Numbered from the stretch's first letter, positions 1-13,351 are shown. The stretch is DNA of 64,000 bases from Tricholomella constricta (GCA_013368375.1 JAACJP010000001.1:1054001-1118000); one strand, 5' to 3'. Notes: generated from the letters alone by a model not told the origin. Program-made: numbers and translations.

Positions 1-1782
1 TTACGTATCAAAATTTTTTCCTCCAATTCCATTTCTCTTTTTGCTTATAGCTCACCCACTTCTTCTCCCCTTTCCCTCACTAAACCTCTTTTCTTACGTA
101 CCACTTCTAATATCTTCTCACTCTACCACCTCAACCCCGTCTTGGGTCACAGCTAAGGTAGAGGTATTTCATATCCATCCAATGTCTTGTGGCTGTGGCG
201 TGATTTTGCGTGACATTGTAGAAATAATAAAATAACAAAAGCCCACAGAGCTATTTAATGAATCTGTTACCGCAAAATATTTTAACTTCGGAATCCAGAA
301 CTTTTCTCGGTTTCCGTTTGTCGACATGTGAAGTTGAACATATGTTATAAATTTCAAGGCAGTTTCGTGTGCAAACAGCGTTTACGGCCACGTGACACTA
401 TTGACCAGGTGCTTGAGATTACGCGCAAGGTGCGAGAATTTGAGGCCATATTTTTGCCCAATTTCCACTGTGGTATCAACTTTATTGAGCAATACTGAGG
501 CCACACGATCGCTTGAGGTGCTTTGTTGCATATTCCTTTGGCCTCAATGGGAGATAGCTGCTGCGGTGGCATCCATGTTCTGCCAATGGGAGACCTCCTA
601 AAAGCAGGGCTTTAGGTAGTTTTCAGTAATTACATTCAGCAGCCTCTACTACACATGTAGCTCAATAAAACTTTGTCTAAATACTCGATAAATGCTGTCC
701 TCCTTGACGCAAATGATCAGCGTGCACTAGATCATGTGCCTTAACTCCCCTAGTCACACATCAGTCACAGCACCTGACAGTGGATGAGTATGAATTACCT
801 CTACCTTACTGTATTGGTGGTTCTCTCGAACTCCTTGCAGCGGGTGTGTCTCTCGAATTCCTTATGAAATTAGGTGGCTGGACTTCCCTCTCTTTCTTAC
901 TCTACTGGCGTTGTCTCGACTTCATTGTTCCCACTGCTATTACTCGCTCTTGGGATGCCTGCTGTCATGATTTCGCTCGTAAGTACAACTTACCTCTTGT
1001 ATAATATTAATATCACTCTTTTCATCACATGCCTCTATGGGGTAGCGCATTCACCTGACATTGAGCCATGCTCTTCTGGGGTAGTTGTGGCTTCTCTCGC
1101 CTGCTCTCATCGATACCCACAGAGCGGGACGTCCCAGAGCGCATGAACACCTTTCAGGCTCGAAGTCACATTACCTTTTGTACAGAGGTTCCGGCTTCGG
1201 ACCTCTTACTAAAAAAACTTATCTCTGAATCTCATTCCTCTTGCACTTCTTAACGAGTGTGTCAGTCTTATTGATAACTGAGGCTACGTGAGCCTGTGAA
1301 CGGCTAGCCTAAGTGAAAATAAGATGGGCGCGACTTCGATATTCTGGCCGGCCACCTCGTGACTCAGAGTTTCAGGATTTCTGGTGGCCGGACGCTCTTC
1401 TGAGACATTCTTTCCCTCATCGCGCCCATCTCAAAATTTATCTACCCACCATCCCACCCTTAGACTTTTACTTTGGCCCCCCTGTATCCCAAAAGCAAAA
1501 AAAGTAAATCCAAATTGCAACCTAAATTTGCCTGACATAGTCCTTAAATAGGCAGAAATCGATTTGAATGCAAATGCCTAGGGTCTGTTAAGACCAAAAC
1601 TGTAAAAAATAGAAGCCATCCAAAGATACAACATGTTCACATGTATTCCTGTCATTCTGAGCCAAGATAATAGTGTTTTCAACTGAACATTCCCTGGTCA
1701 TGACAAAAAAAAAGGATGTCCACCAAGAAATTGAGGCTGCAAGTGACATACCTGACTCACTAGCTGACATAATATATGGAAA
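1..1782. other. Left flank, no gene recognised
   Basis: AT-rich sequence with only short, unconvincing open frames on both strands. I recognise no protein, tRNA or rRNA here. The flank was contiguous with position 20473 before element A inserted, as shown by the GCCAG duplication at 1783-1787 and 20468-20472. A small nested inverted repeat at 1322-1431 is listed separately. Confidence 0.5.
1322..1431. repeat. Short nested inverted repeat (possible MITE relic)
   Basis: Perfect 12 bp outer arms (AGATGGGCGCGA at 1322-1333 and its complement at 1420-1431) enclose inner arms CCGGCCACC and GGTGGCCGG. The 110 bp unit could fold into a hairpin. No clear target duplication was found, so its origin (MITE, terminator or chance) is open. 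Confidence 0.4.
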
Positions 1783-1787
1783 GCCAG

Positions 1788-2276
1788 TGTTAGGGCGACC
1801 TCAGCACAGAGCTTAGTCGTGCTGGCAGAGGGGAATCCAATGTTATATTATGTATGATAGAGAGAGCGTAAGTAAACCTACCTGGCAGAGGGGAATCCAA
1901 TGAGAATAGAGTAAAGGATTCCCCCATGTCAGGAGGACGACTATATACGAGTAAGATACGTGAGGGCCGGCTCTCTGGGGTGTATGGTACGTAAATGATA
2001 ACGGATGGGCAGCGGCGCGTGTATGTACACGTTCCCGACGCTGTCCGATCCTCGTGGCTCAGGGTGCGGGCACAAGGTCGGGCGACCGACGTCGGGATGT
2101 CGGACGTCGGGATCGGGTGCGCGCTGGAAGGGGACGTAGCGACAGGAATGTATAAGTATGTACACCGACGCTTGGTCGGAGCGTCGGGGTCAGGGGCGCG
2201 ATCGGTCAGGAGCGATCACACGTGTCGGGGGACAGTCGGTGAGCGTCGGAGGGCTTGAACGGGCGTTCCCCTAACA
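1788..2276 (-). repeat. Element A 3' LTR
   Basis: 489 bp, starts TGTTAGGG and ends CCTAACA on the plus strand. A polypurine tract lies next to it on the sense strand (complement of 2277-2292, a run of eight G), as expected for plus-strand priming. Its partner is 19979-20467. Confidence 0.93.
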
Positions 2277-5200
2277 TCACCCCCCCTTTTGAATCGCAAC
2301 GACTCGGTGTGGGGCCGCGGTGGCGAAGACGGCCGGGGATAACGTGAATATGCCACGAATGTGGCGGGCAGCGTCAGGGTTGTCACGGTGGAACTTTCGT
2401 ACCAGATCGGGGGCGGCGACATTTTCGAGGTTCCCAAGAAGCTTCTTCGTAACCATAGCCCTTCGACAGGACCTTGTACTGTAGTTTTTTGCGGAAGGTT
2501 CGGCTATCGAGGATCTTTTCAACTTCGTAATGGGGTTCGTCATCGATTATGTCGGGGGGCAGAGGGGGATCGGATCGACGACCTTTGATTGGATCAGCGA
2601 CGGCGGGGATGAGCTTCATGACGTGGAAGACTGGGTGGATGCGCTTCATGGACTGAGGCAGCAGGAGGCGGTATGCAAGCGGGCCGACTCGCCTTTGCAC
2701 GACGAAAGGGCCAAGGTAGCGATGCGACAACTTCTTAGATGGTCGGGTCATAGAAATGTCGGTCGCGTCCAAGTATACCTTGTCACCAGGCTGGTAGTCA
2801 GGCGTTGGGGCGTGTCGCTGGTTGTAATACCGCTCCATGTCATTTTTGGCCTTTGAAAGCGCTGCCTTGGCTTCCTCCTGTGCTTCCTTCATGCACTCCA
2901 CGAACTCGTCGGCTGACTCGTTCTTGGAAGTGCCCCGACGCGGCTCAAAGCCCATGCGTGGATGCCGACCAGTGTCAAGCAGGAAGGGGGCCTGCTGCGT
3001 CGCTGAATGTACATGGTTGTTGTAACTGAATTCGGCGTCGGGCAGAAGGTCCTCCCAATTGTTCTGGCGCTCATTGCAGAAGACTCGCAAGAACTGTTCT
3101 AGTTTCTGGTTGACACGCTCAGTCTGTCCGTCGGTCTGTGGGTGGTACGTCGTCGAGGCCGACAGCTTGATACCCTGGAGTCTGTACAGTTTGCGCGTGA
3201 ACTCGGCGACGAACTGTGGACCTCGATCGGAGACGAATGCGTCGGGGAGACCGTGCAGCTTCCAGACGTGGCGACGGTAGAGGTTCGCAGCTCCCAGGGC
3301 CGAACAAGTCATGTGCGACGCGATGAAGTGCGCGCGCTTTCCGACCAAATCCACGACATTCATGATCGCGTCGTGGCCGTTGGACTCTGGAAGTTCGGTG
3401 ATGAAGTCGACCGATACGACATTCCATCGGCCTTCGGGGATGGGAAGCAGCTGCAGCTGTCCGACGGGGAGTTGGCGGCGAGGTTTCGTGCGCAGACACA
3501 TGTCACAGGTGCTGGTGTACGAACCGATGAAGCGCGACATCTGGGGCCACCAGTAGTTGCGCGACACCAGTTCGAGCGTCTTCCAGCGACCGGGGTGACC
3601 AGCGACCTTGGAGTCGTGGTGCTGCTCCACGATGCGTCGGCAAAGGTCTGGGACATTCGGGACATAGATCCGTCCACGAAACGTGAGCAGACCGCCTTCT
3701 TCTCCCCATTCGCCGAAGCGTAGGGAGCGACCAGCAATCTTGGAGGCCTTGACCAGTTGTGCCGCTTTCGCGACCGCATCCTCCTGCGCTCCATCGCGAT
3801 TGCCCTTGCGGATCGCTTTCAGCACATCATCCTCCTCTCCGACCAGTGCAAGGCCTTTGGTTGCACGAACGGCGAAGAATTCGGGTTTGAGCAGCACGAT
3901 GTCAGCGTTGTCGGCGCTTCCGTCGCCATGGTCGGGGCGACGCGATAACGCGTCGGGTTTGCCCATGCTACGGCCAGGACGATGGTGGAGGGCGAAGTCG
4001 AAGTTAGCGAGGTAAAGTGACCATCGGGCTTGACGCCGATTGAGTTTCTTCGCGGTGAGGAAGTACTCAAGGTTCTTGTGGTCGGTCCAGATCTCCACCT
4101 TGTGCTTTGCGCCTTCTACGAAGTGTCGCCATTCCTCCAGAGACCGGATGATCGCCAGCATCTCTTTGTCATGGATCTCGTAGTTCCGCTCGACGGCGTT
4201 CAAGCTCTTCGAGTAGAATGTGACTGGGTGCCATTTGCCGTCGGATGGCGACTCCTGCGACAGGACCGCGCCTGTTGCGAAGTCAGACAAATCAGCTTCG
4301 ATGCGGTACGGTCGGTCGTCATCGGGGAACATGAGCACCGGTCGCAACGTGATCGCAGACTTCAAGAGGCCAAAGGCTGACTGCTCCGACTCTCCCCACC
4401 GCCAGGCGACGTCCTTGCCTGTCAGATCGAACAGGGGTCGGGCGTGGTGCGAGAAGTCCTGGATGAACCGTCGGTAGAAATTGGTGAAGCCTAGGAACGC
4501 TTGCACCTCCTTCTTGTTCTTCGGCGCCGGCCATTCCAACACTCCAGCGACTTTAACCGGGTCCATTTCCGCTTGCCCTTGCGAAATGATCAGCCCGAGA
4601 TACTCGATCTTAGTCTGCTCGAATTCACATTTCTCGGGCTTTAAGAACAGCTGATGTTCGCAGAGTCGGTCCAGTACCAGTCGCGCGACCCGACGGTGTT
4701 CCTCTAGCATCTTTGTATAAATCAAGATGTCATCGAGGTACACGCAAACAACACCTCACGGAAGATATCATTCATCATGGTCTGAAATGTGGCGGGGCTG
4801 TTCATGAGGCCGAAGAACATGACAAGCGGCTCGAAGAGGCCGCGGTTCGTCCGAAACGCTGCCTTCCACTCGTCACCTTCCCTGATCCGGACGTTGTTGT
4901 ACCCCCATCGGATGTCCAACTTGGTGAAGTACTGAGCGCCGCGAAGGTTATTCACCAGTTCGCTAATGAGGGGCAGCGGGTATCGGTTCTTCACCGTGAG
5001 CGCATTGAGCGTCCGATAGTCCTGAACCAGTTGGAGCGACCCGTCCTTCTTCTTGATGAAGAAGACCGGCGACGCCATGGGCGACTTGGATGGTCGGATG
5101 CGACCTGTCTCGAGGTTCTCCTTGAGGAATGCGTCGAGTTCGACCTGTTCTGCCGGTGACAGCGGGTAGACCTTCGTGCCCATCGGCGACGCGCCCGGTT

Positions 5201-5321
5201 CCAGTTCGATGGCATGGTCCCATTGCTTGCGCTCTGGAAGCTCATCGAATGCGACTTTGGAGAAGACATCTTCAAAGTCGTGGAGGTGGGTTGGTACTGC
5301 ATCGCGGAAAGTCCTGGGCAC
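2277..5321 (-). pseudogene. Element A pol: RT, RNase H, integrase, chromodomain (broken)
   Basis: Reads from 5321 down to 2277 on the minus strand. RT blocks are visible (VFFIKKKDG, VQDYRTLN, YLDDILIYT), then RNase H (IEAD, DKEMLAI, WTDHKNLEYF), an HHCC zinc module and the integrase DDE set (SVDFITELP, VSDRGPQF, HPQTDGQTERVNQ). A chromodomain follows (KGYGYEEASWEPR). Compared with element D, 13 nt are missing around 4750, which shifts the frame just before the YLDD motif. A second shift near 2430 moves the chromodomain tail (VAAPDLVRKFHRDNP) into another frame. The protein would be made as part of a polyprotein and act in the virus-like particle and nucleus. Called non-functional because of the two frameshifts. 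Confidence 0.9.
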
Positions 5322-5348
5322 GGAGTTAGCAGCGTGCGCTTCTGCAAG

Positions 5349-6308
5349 TCACTGTGATGTCGTTTGGCTGGCCCGAATATGTTCGGTGGTCGGAGTCGGA
5401 TGGATCGCGGTCGCGAAGATGTGATCACCATTCAGGAAGGTTTCCACCAGGAAGTCGTCGGACTCTGGGTCAGGTTCCTCCAGGATCGGAGTATAGGGGA
5501 GGAACTCCTCATCATCAGAGTCGTCCTCAACATACGGGTTGGTCGGGGCTCGCAGGTCGGGCTCAGTCATCGGGATGCCGTCGGCTCGACAGGCGCGGAT
5601 CGCTGCGCGCACTTTGGTGCGTGCGCGCCGATCGGCTTTGACCTCGTCCTTGCAGGTGTCACACTGCATCGGACAGCGACTCATCTTCACCTCCTTGGTC
5701 TCCCAGTCGATCTCGGGGTTATGGTTTTTAAGCCAGTTGAACCCGAGGATCATGTCTTGCTTGCCTAACTGGGTGACCCCGAAGACAGCTCGTTCGGTAT
5801 GATTGTTGTATCGCAAGACAGCTTCTACGACGCAAGAGACCGAACCGCCTTCGTTGAGGGTGCCGTCTACATTGTAAACCGGGGATGGCCGACTAAGCAC
5901 CTTGGTTGTGAGCTTGTGTTTCTCGACGAAAGCGACATTGAGAAAACTGCCGGTCGCTCCGCTGTCCACTAGGGCAGTGACAGCATGCGACTCCTGGGTG
6001 TCGGTAGTCTCCAGTTCAACGTTGAGCCACAGGGATCTGGGGCAGGGGGAGGCAGCGGCGATGAAGCGACTAGGAAGTCGCTTTTCCCAGCGGGGTAGGC
6101 CACGACGCGACGGGGCGATCGGCTTTGCGACTGTGATCGGTGTGGTCGGGTCGGAGGGGTTTTGTATGTCTTTGTCGGTCGGTTCACTCGTCGGAATAGC
6201 AGCAATATTAGGTGTATTGGCGTATTCTACGGATAAAGGAGCGAACCGATTACGACTAGACAACGTGTACGTTCCACCCGTTGTGCGATTAAAAACCCTC
6301 CTCGGCAT
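5349..6308 (-). pseudogene. Element A pol N-terminus with retropepsin-like protease
   Basis: An open frame of about 319 codons starts at an ATG (6306-6308) that overlaps the end of gag by 20 nt in the +1 frame. The aspartic protease signature LVDSGATGSF and the later ILGFNWL motif are both present, so the protease fold looks whole. The frame ends at a TGA (5349-5351) where element D has an arginine codon in the same context (CGA to TGA), so this is a nonsense mutation and not a natural end. Downstream the RT follows in the same frame after the stop. Confidence 0.85.
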
Positions 6309-7328
6309 CGGAGGCGGTCGCGTCGGCCGACGATGGAGTCGGGTCGGCGGGGACTGCGTCCTTGCGAGCTAGACGTTCCATGATAAGCGCCTCCAGCTCA
6401 TCATCGAGCATGTGGCGCACGTCCCAGCGCAAAGGGCAGTCAGGAGAGTAGTGACCCTTTTTCTTGCACCGGAAACAGTGGTCGTCGGCAGGCGCGACTC
6501 GATCGCGCATCCGATCTACGTCCATTGCGATGCCCTGGGGGATCGGCCTGGGGGCTGGTGCGACAGGAGCGCGAGGGGCGGGGGGAGCGGGAGTGGGAGT
6601 GGGAGCGGGGGCAGTAGTGAACGCCCATCGTGCAGCTGCAGCGGTGGGCGGGCAGCTGTCAGGCGCCTTTGTCGGGACCATCCGACGGTGGAAGTCGTCC
6701 TCCGACCTCATGATGAAAACGAGCGATCCTCAGCCACTCCTCAATCTTCTCGTCGTGCGGGCGACCCGTGGTGATGCTTCCGAGTCGCCTCGAGAGCTTC
6801 GGGTCCATTCCCCGACGGAATTTGAGGACCAGGTGACGCCCATCTGGGTAGCCCGCCTTGACCCACAGGGATCGGAACGAGTCGATGTACTCATCGATCG
6901 ATCGACCGTTCTGGAAGTACGCCGTTGACTCCAGGATGAGCGCGGCATCGGCGACTTCGTCGAAGAGGAAGAACTCGCCACGGAAGGTGTCTTCGAAATC
7001 CTTCCAGGCGGGAAAGACGTCCTTGGCAGTTCTGAACTGGAACAACCGACTGACGAAGTCGGCGGCTCGCCCGTGCTGCATGTACGACAGCACCCATACT
7101 ATTTGGGCATGGTCGTCGGCGAAACTTCCCCCGCGCAAGGAGAAGTAGAGCTTGCAGGTGTTCAAGAACGCGCGACCGCCTGATCGGGCGCCGTCGTAAA
7201 TGGGAGGGGGCGACGGTCGGAGGTGGTGCGATCCCGATCGCGGAGAGCCTGGCAGCGGGGTGGTCGTCTCAGGCGGCGGAGGGGTCGTGTCTGCTTCGGG
7301 AGCAGTGGGGGTGGGATTGGGGGTTGTC
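6289..7328 (-). pseudogene. Element A gag, C-terminal part (capsid and zinc knuckle)
   Basis: Second half of gag; the first half lies at 19680-19851 on the other side of element B. Shows the capsid-like region shared with element D (GRAADFVSR, FRRGMDPKLS) and a CCHC zinc knuckle (CFRCKKKGHYSPDC). About 8 nt are missing near 6722 relative to element D, so the capsid and knuckle parts are in different frames. The stop is at 6289-6291. Gag would form the particle and bind RNA; this copy is broken twice, by the shift and by the nested insertion. Confidence 0.88.
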
Positions 7329-7549
7329 TGTAAGGACACCCACTATCTTATCTAATATTGGTTATCTAATCGTATCTTATCGAGACGATTACGCTATTGT
7401 TTGGCAACACCTTCTGGTGTTGCCTATTTAATTCATTACATTAAATAAGTATAAACAACCTTGTACACCTATACGTAGCAATCGACAGACTTGTCAGGCT
7501 TACGTCTAGTGTGAACAACAAGGTCCCCAAAATCTGTAACTCCGTTACA
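7329..7549 (+). repeat. Element B 5' LTR
   Basis: 221 bp LTR. It contains a perfect 9 bp stem with a TTCT loop at 7403-7424 (GGCAACACC...GGTGTTGCC), present in all four family 2 LTRs. The sequence after the LTR begins with seven T and then AAGCTACC; I see no convincing tRNA-complementary primer site there. Confidence 0.93.
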
Positions 7550-7657
7550 TTTTTTTAAGCTACCTTGCTTTCTATTGCTGCGTACCCACGACGTTACGCA
7601 GACCCACATTCCATTTAGAACACCCATCATCAAAAGAACCCACGAGACCTAGACCCG

Positions 7658-10600
7658 ATGACACCAACTCCCACATCCGGAAAGAGCCGAACTCCGGTCC
7701 TCGAGGATGCGCTCACAGCGCATCCTCCATCACAACTTCCACTGCAACCAGTGGAAGTCAGATCAGTCGCTGGTGGACAAAGTCCACCAGCGCAGAATAC
7801 ACTAGGATTAGAATCGGAGGAACCTTGGCCGATAGCAAGCACCAATGTGCCTGGGAGCTTGGCCGACGAATTGGCCAGGTCACATCGACCTGGCCCCATG
7901 GCGGGAAGCAGATGGCCAGACAGTCGTCTGTCAAGTAGAGCGCTCGGGGTGTCCACCCTGAGCATAGTCAAGATGGAGTCGGACGAAGACAACTTGTCCG
8001 ACCCTGAGGCTAATGAAGAAGAGGCCAGCGAAAGGGAATTGCTTGCGCTTCAAGTGAAGCAATTCTGGGACACCACCGATGTGGTTAGCGAGCATCGACG
8101 AAGGCGACTGGAGGAACGAGCGGATAGGCTCGTTCTGCGATCTACCGGAGCACAAGCTGTTGGAGAAATGGTCGCACAGGCATATCCGACCGATACTTGG
8201 AAGCGCTGTCCGTAGTAGTTACGGAATACAGGAAGAAGTACCCTAAGGGAACTTCGAATTCAGCAGTCAGCTCGATCGCTGGGACGCCTGTACCTAAGAG
8301 AGCTCCGTTAAACAAAGGAAAAGGTCATTGGGATGACCTCTTCACTCCTCAAGCAGTGGCTGCTGGATCGAACCAGCCTCTTGATGAGGCTGCCATGGCA
8401 GTATCGGCGCTGCATCAAGCGCGCCAGTTAGGAGAATCTGACGACGATTACCGTCGTCGGTCCGCGGTGGCGAAGCGCGAAAGAATGACTCGTGAAGAGC
8501 ATCTTGCGCAACCACAGGGATCCAAATGGGCCCCTGTTAGTGAGTCTACGTTAGACCCACCCACGGAACTTAAGTATACAACCACGCAACCAGCTGGCAA
8601 CGAAAGCGCGCCAGCTATTCAAGTACCTATGGATGCGAAGGATGGCCGTGTTCCATTAGCGAAAGATTGGAACAACCGAGTCGCATATCAGCGTTTGAGA
8701 AACGCTGATTTATCACGGAGCAAGTTCACGAATTATGATGATCAAGGAGTCGTCTTTGAAGGACATATGCCTGTAGATGAGATGGCGAGGCAATGGGCCT
8801 CGCAAACTCAAGGTTCGGATGGTGGACTGGGAGGGGCCGTCGGAAAACATAATACGACGGCGACGGCTAACGGCCGTCAAGACATGCGGGTTCGTATAAG
8901 TGAACCCACTGCACATGCTCAGCCTCGATTTCAAAGTCGAGGCTACTCAATGCCTGACCCGATTCGCAGGAGTCAATCAATTGCGGACGGAATACATGCT
9001 GCTGGAGAGCAGCATAAAACTAAGATGCACGAACGGTTGCATCAACTGATACACGAGCGACTGGCTGTACGCCTATCGCTTCCTGATGGTATGAAATCTC
9101 GTCGTGCGGACTCAAAGTCCGTAGGCACTTATAGTGGAAGTGCCAAGTTTGGCGAATTGGAAGAATGGCTAGCCAGCCTTGTCGTGATGCTAGCCGTGAG
9201 CCAGTTTGGAGGAGCAGAACGCGACCAAGAGCGCGTTCTGATAACATCCGAGTTCCTTGATGGTGAAGCTCGGAAGTGGTACAATCGCCATGTTATCCAT
9301 GTGAATCGCGAAAAGCAGTCCTGGACGTTTGAAGACGTCATACTAGGGCTGTACGATCGGTTCGTGTTGCCTTCAACCATGCAGGACGCTCGTAACGACT
9401 TTAACGCCGTTACCTATTCGGCGAGCAAAGGCATACAAGGTCTGTATGACGACCTTGTGGATCACGCCATGAACATGGCAGCAAGAACGGATGATTGGAC
9501 GTTCCTGGAGAAATTTCTCAAAACACTTCCGCGCGATATGCGGAAGGCATTATTCGATGACGGGCTATCACCCGAAATCAATACAGCCCAAGAGTTCCTA
9601 GCGGTGGGCTTAGCACATCAAGCCACCCAGAAGACGGCTGATTACTTTGAGCGGACCATAACCGCTCAGCGAAGTCAACCGAGCCAAATGCGAAAACCAG
9701 ATGGGGGGCGAGTAAACGCTCCACACAATAATTTCAACAGGCCTCGACGGGTGTATGGCGCAGTAAATGAAAAGCCATATGTCAAGCCAGCGTATCAGGA
9801 TCAACCTGGACGTGGAGAGCAAAAGCCCCATGTCGAAAAACCAGCGGTGAAGACGGGAGATCGTCCGCGTTACGATCAAACCAAAAACCACGATCATCAC
9901 AACCATCCTCCGGGTGAAGTGTGCTTTAATTGTGGAAAACTAGGGCATTTTGCAAAAGATTGCAAACAGCCCAAGGAACAGCGAGCGTTCCTAAGGGCCG
10001 CACGTACAGCGGCACCTGACGCGGCAAGTGAGGCGGACGATGAAGATACGTCTCCCGAGGACCCGGACGGACAAGACAATGGACGCCCTGATACAGAGGC
10101 GGACAATGAAGACAAAGGCGATGAGTTCGTAGACATGGAGGTCTACGAAAATGAATACTATGCTCGGGACGATGAGACCGAGCGTATGTTCACAATGACA
10201 GAAGTAATTGCGTCAGAAGAACGCAATGATAAACCACCAGTTCGCAAAGTGAAAGTGCGGACGGGGAGGGACAAAATTGCTCGTCCCGTAGTTCCGATAA
10301 AGGACAAGGAGTGCCTTGTCACCTACATTAACGTAGGTGGACATGAGGCTTGGACCCTCTGGGATTCCGGGAGTACAACTACCGGACTTACGCCGTCATT
10401 CGCTCAAGTGGCCGATATTCGAGTATTTCCGCTGGAGGATCCATTAATCCTCCAGCTCGGGACTAAAGGAAGTCAGGCCACAGTAAACTTTGGCACGACG
10501 GTGGAAGCCGCTCTTCCAGGGTTTAAAGGCAAGGTTTACATGGACCTTGCTAACTTTGATCGATACGACGTGATTATAGGCACGCCGTTTATGCGCGCAA

Positions 10601-10734
10601 ATAACGTCGTGCTGGACTTTAATCGTGACGAAGTTGTCGTCAATGGAGTCGCTATACCAGCGACTAAAGTAAAAATGGAGGATACCGATGGCCGAGCGAG
10701 ACACCATCGGTCATTGGAGAAACGAAGAGAATGA
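7658..10734 (+). pseudogene. Element B gag-protease (single frameshift)
   Basis: Starts at ATG 7658 and is homologous end to end to element C gag (1026 codons). A one-base deletion near 8186 (CATATCCGAC here, CATATGCCGAC in C) splits it into two frames, 7658-8215 and 8197-10734. Downstream it has a capsid-like region, a CCHC knuckle (CFNCGKLGHFAKDC) and a retropepsin-like site (LWDSGSTTTG, then DVIIGTPFM). The frame ends in TGA at 10732-10734. Family roles: particle assembly, RNA packaging and polyprotein cleavage. Inactive in this copy unless the shift is tolerated. Confidence 0.9.
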
Positions 10735-10737
10735 CTA
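10732..10737 (+). promoter_or_regulatory. Candidate stop-codon readthrough site TGA CTA
   Basis: The gag-protease frame ends in TGA, followed at once by CTA AAA, and the pol frame continues in the same phase with no other stop up to 12208. UGA-CUA is an established readthrough context in alphaviruses and some cellular genes. The same six bases and the same phase occur in element C (53716-53711). No frameshift would be needed to make Gag-Pol. Confidence 0.7.
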
Positions 10738-13351
10738 AAAGTAACAGTAGAAGATGACGATGATCCTCATAATGAGGGTAGGCCGATAAACAGCCTACCG
10801 AAGGATCATCCAGCACTTCTAGTATCCGAGGAAGAGTTTCAAGAAACTCTTAAGGAGGGGGATAAGCCACCTCCGAAGAAGAGAAAACCCCAACGACGAC
10901 AGCAGAAGGCACAAAACGAGCCTTCGAACGAACGAGCACAGGTTGACGAGCCATGCGAAGAATGTCAGCGTGATAATGAAGCGCGTAAGACGAGCGGGGC
11001 CGACAAGGATACGGAATCAGAGCCGTATACGAATACGAGTAATCGATCATTTTGGGATAGACCAAATCCACATCCACAATATGAGTGGATGTTCGACCCA
11101 CGGATGCCGCAAGAATGGAATGCAGTAATAGCGTCAATGCAGGCTCACGAAGGAAGAAATGTAGGCACGCGAGGACAAGCGTACCGAAATCCACGGCCTG
11201 AGGAAGTATCGGAGCCAACGGAAATGAATTTTCCGGTGAATATACAACGGGCTAAACGGCCGTTGTATCGGTTACCAGTGAAGGATGAGAGTGACTTTGC
11301 TCTCGTAAAACTACGAGCTAGGTTTGATGTTAAACCTAGCAATAAAGGCACAGCGCACATTCGCGCTGCAAGAACGGTGAACGGAAAAGGTAAGGCACCC
11401 AATGGAGGCCTTACCGCGGAAGATTATCCACGACTTCGCCAGCAATGGCATGACGAATTCGAAGATATGGTGGGTGGTACGAAACAACAGCTACCACCCT
11501 GGCGGGAAGTCAATCACGAGATTACTCTCGTCGATGATGAGAAACAGTACCAGTACCACGCGCCGAGGTGTCCAATGTCCCTTCGCGAGGAATTCTACGC
11601 GAAGGTCAATCGGTATACGGACTCTAAATGGTGGGAGCCTCGTTCGGTGAAGCAAGCAGCGCCGCTGCTATGTATCCCGAAAAAAGACGGCTCCCTGAGA
11701 ACACCCTTGGACGCATGCCAGCGTAACGATAACACAATCAAGGACGTTACGCCCTTGCCAGACCAGGAAGTTATTCGCGAAGATGTCGCTAGGGGAAAAA
11801 TACGTTCAAAAATTGACTTAACGGATGCGTATGAACAAGTACGCATCCTTGAAAAAGATGTACATAAAACCGCCTTCGCAACGATAGCGGGAACATACAT
11901 CAGTAACATCATGCAAATCGGGGACTGTAATGCTCCCGCGACATTTCAACGATTAATGACGTCCATCTTTCGGGACGTCATTGGGAAGTTCATGCATGTA
12001 TACTTGGACGATATATTCATATTCTCGAACTCTATTGAGGAACATGAAGACCACTTACGAGTTGTGTTCGAACGATTACGCGAACAATCACTCTACCTTA
12101 AATGGAAGAAATGCGAATTGTATTCGGACCGCGTTGATTGCCTTGGTCACATTATTGACGACCAAGGAATTCACCCTGACGCTGACAAACTGGCACGGAT
12201 CCGTGACTAGAGGATACCACGGAATTACAACGATATCCAACGATTCGTTGGGCTTGTTAATTATCTGGGACAGTTTCTCCCAGATATATCTGCGTACACT
12301 GGTCCACTAATGGCGATGACCGAGAATGGGTCGCCATTTTATTGGAGACCAATTCATCAACGATGCCTTGAAATGATAAAGCATATATGCTGCACAACGC
12401 CAATTATTCGGCCGATTCAACCGAAGACAGGCGAACCAATTTGGATTATCTGTGATGCCTCCAAGTCAGGTGTCGGTGCGATGTATGGACAAGGACCTAC
12501 ATGGATCCAAGCCCAGCCGGCTGGATTCATGTCCAAAAAATTCACTAATGCACAACAGAATTATGCTGTGCATGAGCTCGAGACCTTAGCTATTCTCGAA
12601 GCATTACTTAAGTGGGAGGATAAACTTGTGGGCTATAAAATCCACATCATTACCGACCATAAAGCCCTCGAATTCTTTAAGACCCAGGTGAATTTATCAC
12701 CTAGGCAGCGTCGATGGATGGAATACATGTCGCGATTTAACTTCGACATAACCTATGTGAAAGGCGAACTGAATAAAGTCGCCGACTGTCTATCGCGATA
12801 CTTCGAGAGCGATAACCATCAAGATTGTTACGACGTCCACGACTTCGTAGCTGCTGATGCTAGAATCGATCCTACTGGTGAAGATCTACCAGTACCACGA
12901 TACCATGAAATCGTGGAAAAAGTAGTTGAGATTCGAGCGATGAAAGACGTAGAAATACGTCGAAGCAAGCGTCTTCAAGAACGCCAGGAGGATCGAGATG
13001 TCGAAGCTCAGATAATGGAGGCTGCGGCACCAAGTACCGCATCCGGAACATCGTCACACCCTCAGAAAAGCATGAGTCCAACCGAACGGGAACGTACGGT
13101 CGGAGATATTGTCCTCGGGAGGGACACAGTTTCTCCTCCCCCAGACAAAACGGATGAAAAGATCCGTCACGACGTCATCCTTGGATACCCAAAGGATAAA
13201 CTATTTTCAGTTATTCTCGCTAACCCAACGGACTTTCGTACGTTCACCACGAAAGACAATCTCATTTGGACCACGAACGCTATAAATGATAGCGTTCTAT
13301 GTATACCGCGAGAACCCGAGCTCATCACCACAATTATTGAGCAAGCCCATA

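Noticed and set aside
6289..6308. Minus-one frameshift signal (GGGTTTT) at the element A gag end
   Set aside because: Pol lies in the +1 frame relative to gag and has its own overlapping ATG, so a -1 slip would lead to the wrong frame; D lacks the heptamer.
7550..7590. tRNA or self-primer site for family 2
   Set aside because: After the LTR there are seven T and AAGCTACC; I found only 6-9 nt weak matches to the LTR and no convincing tRNA match.
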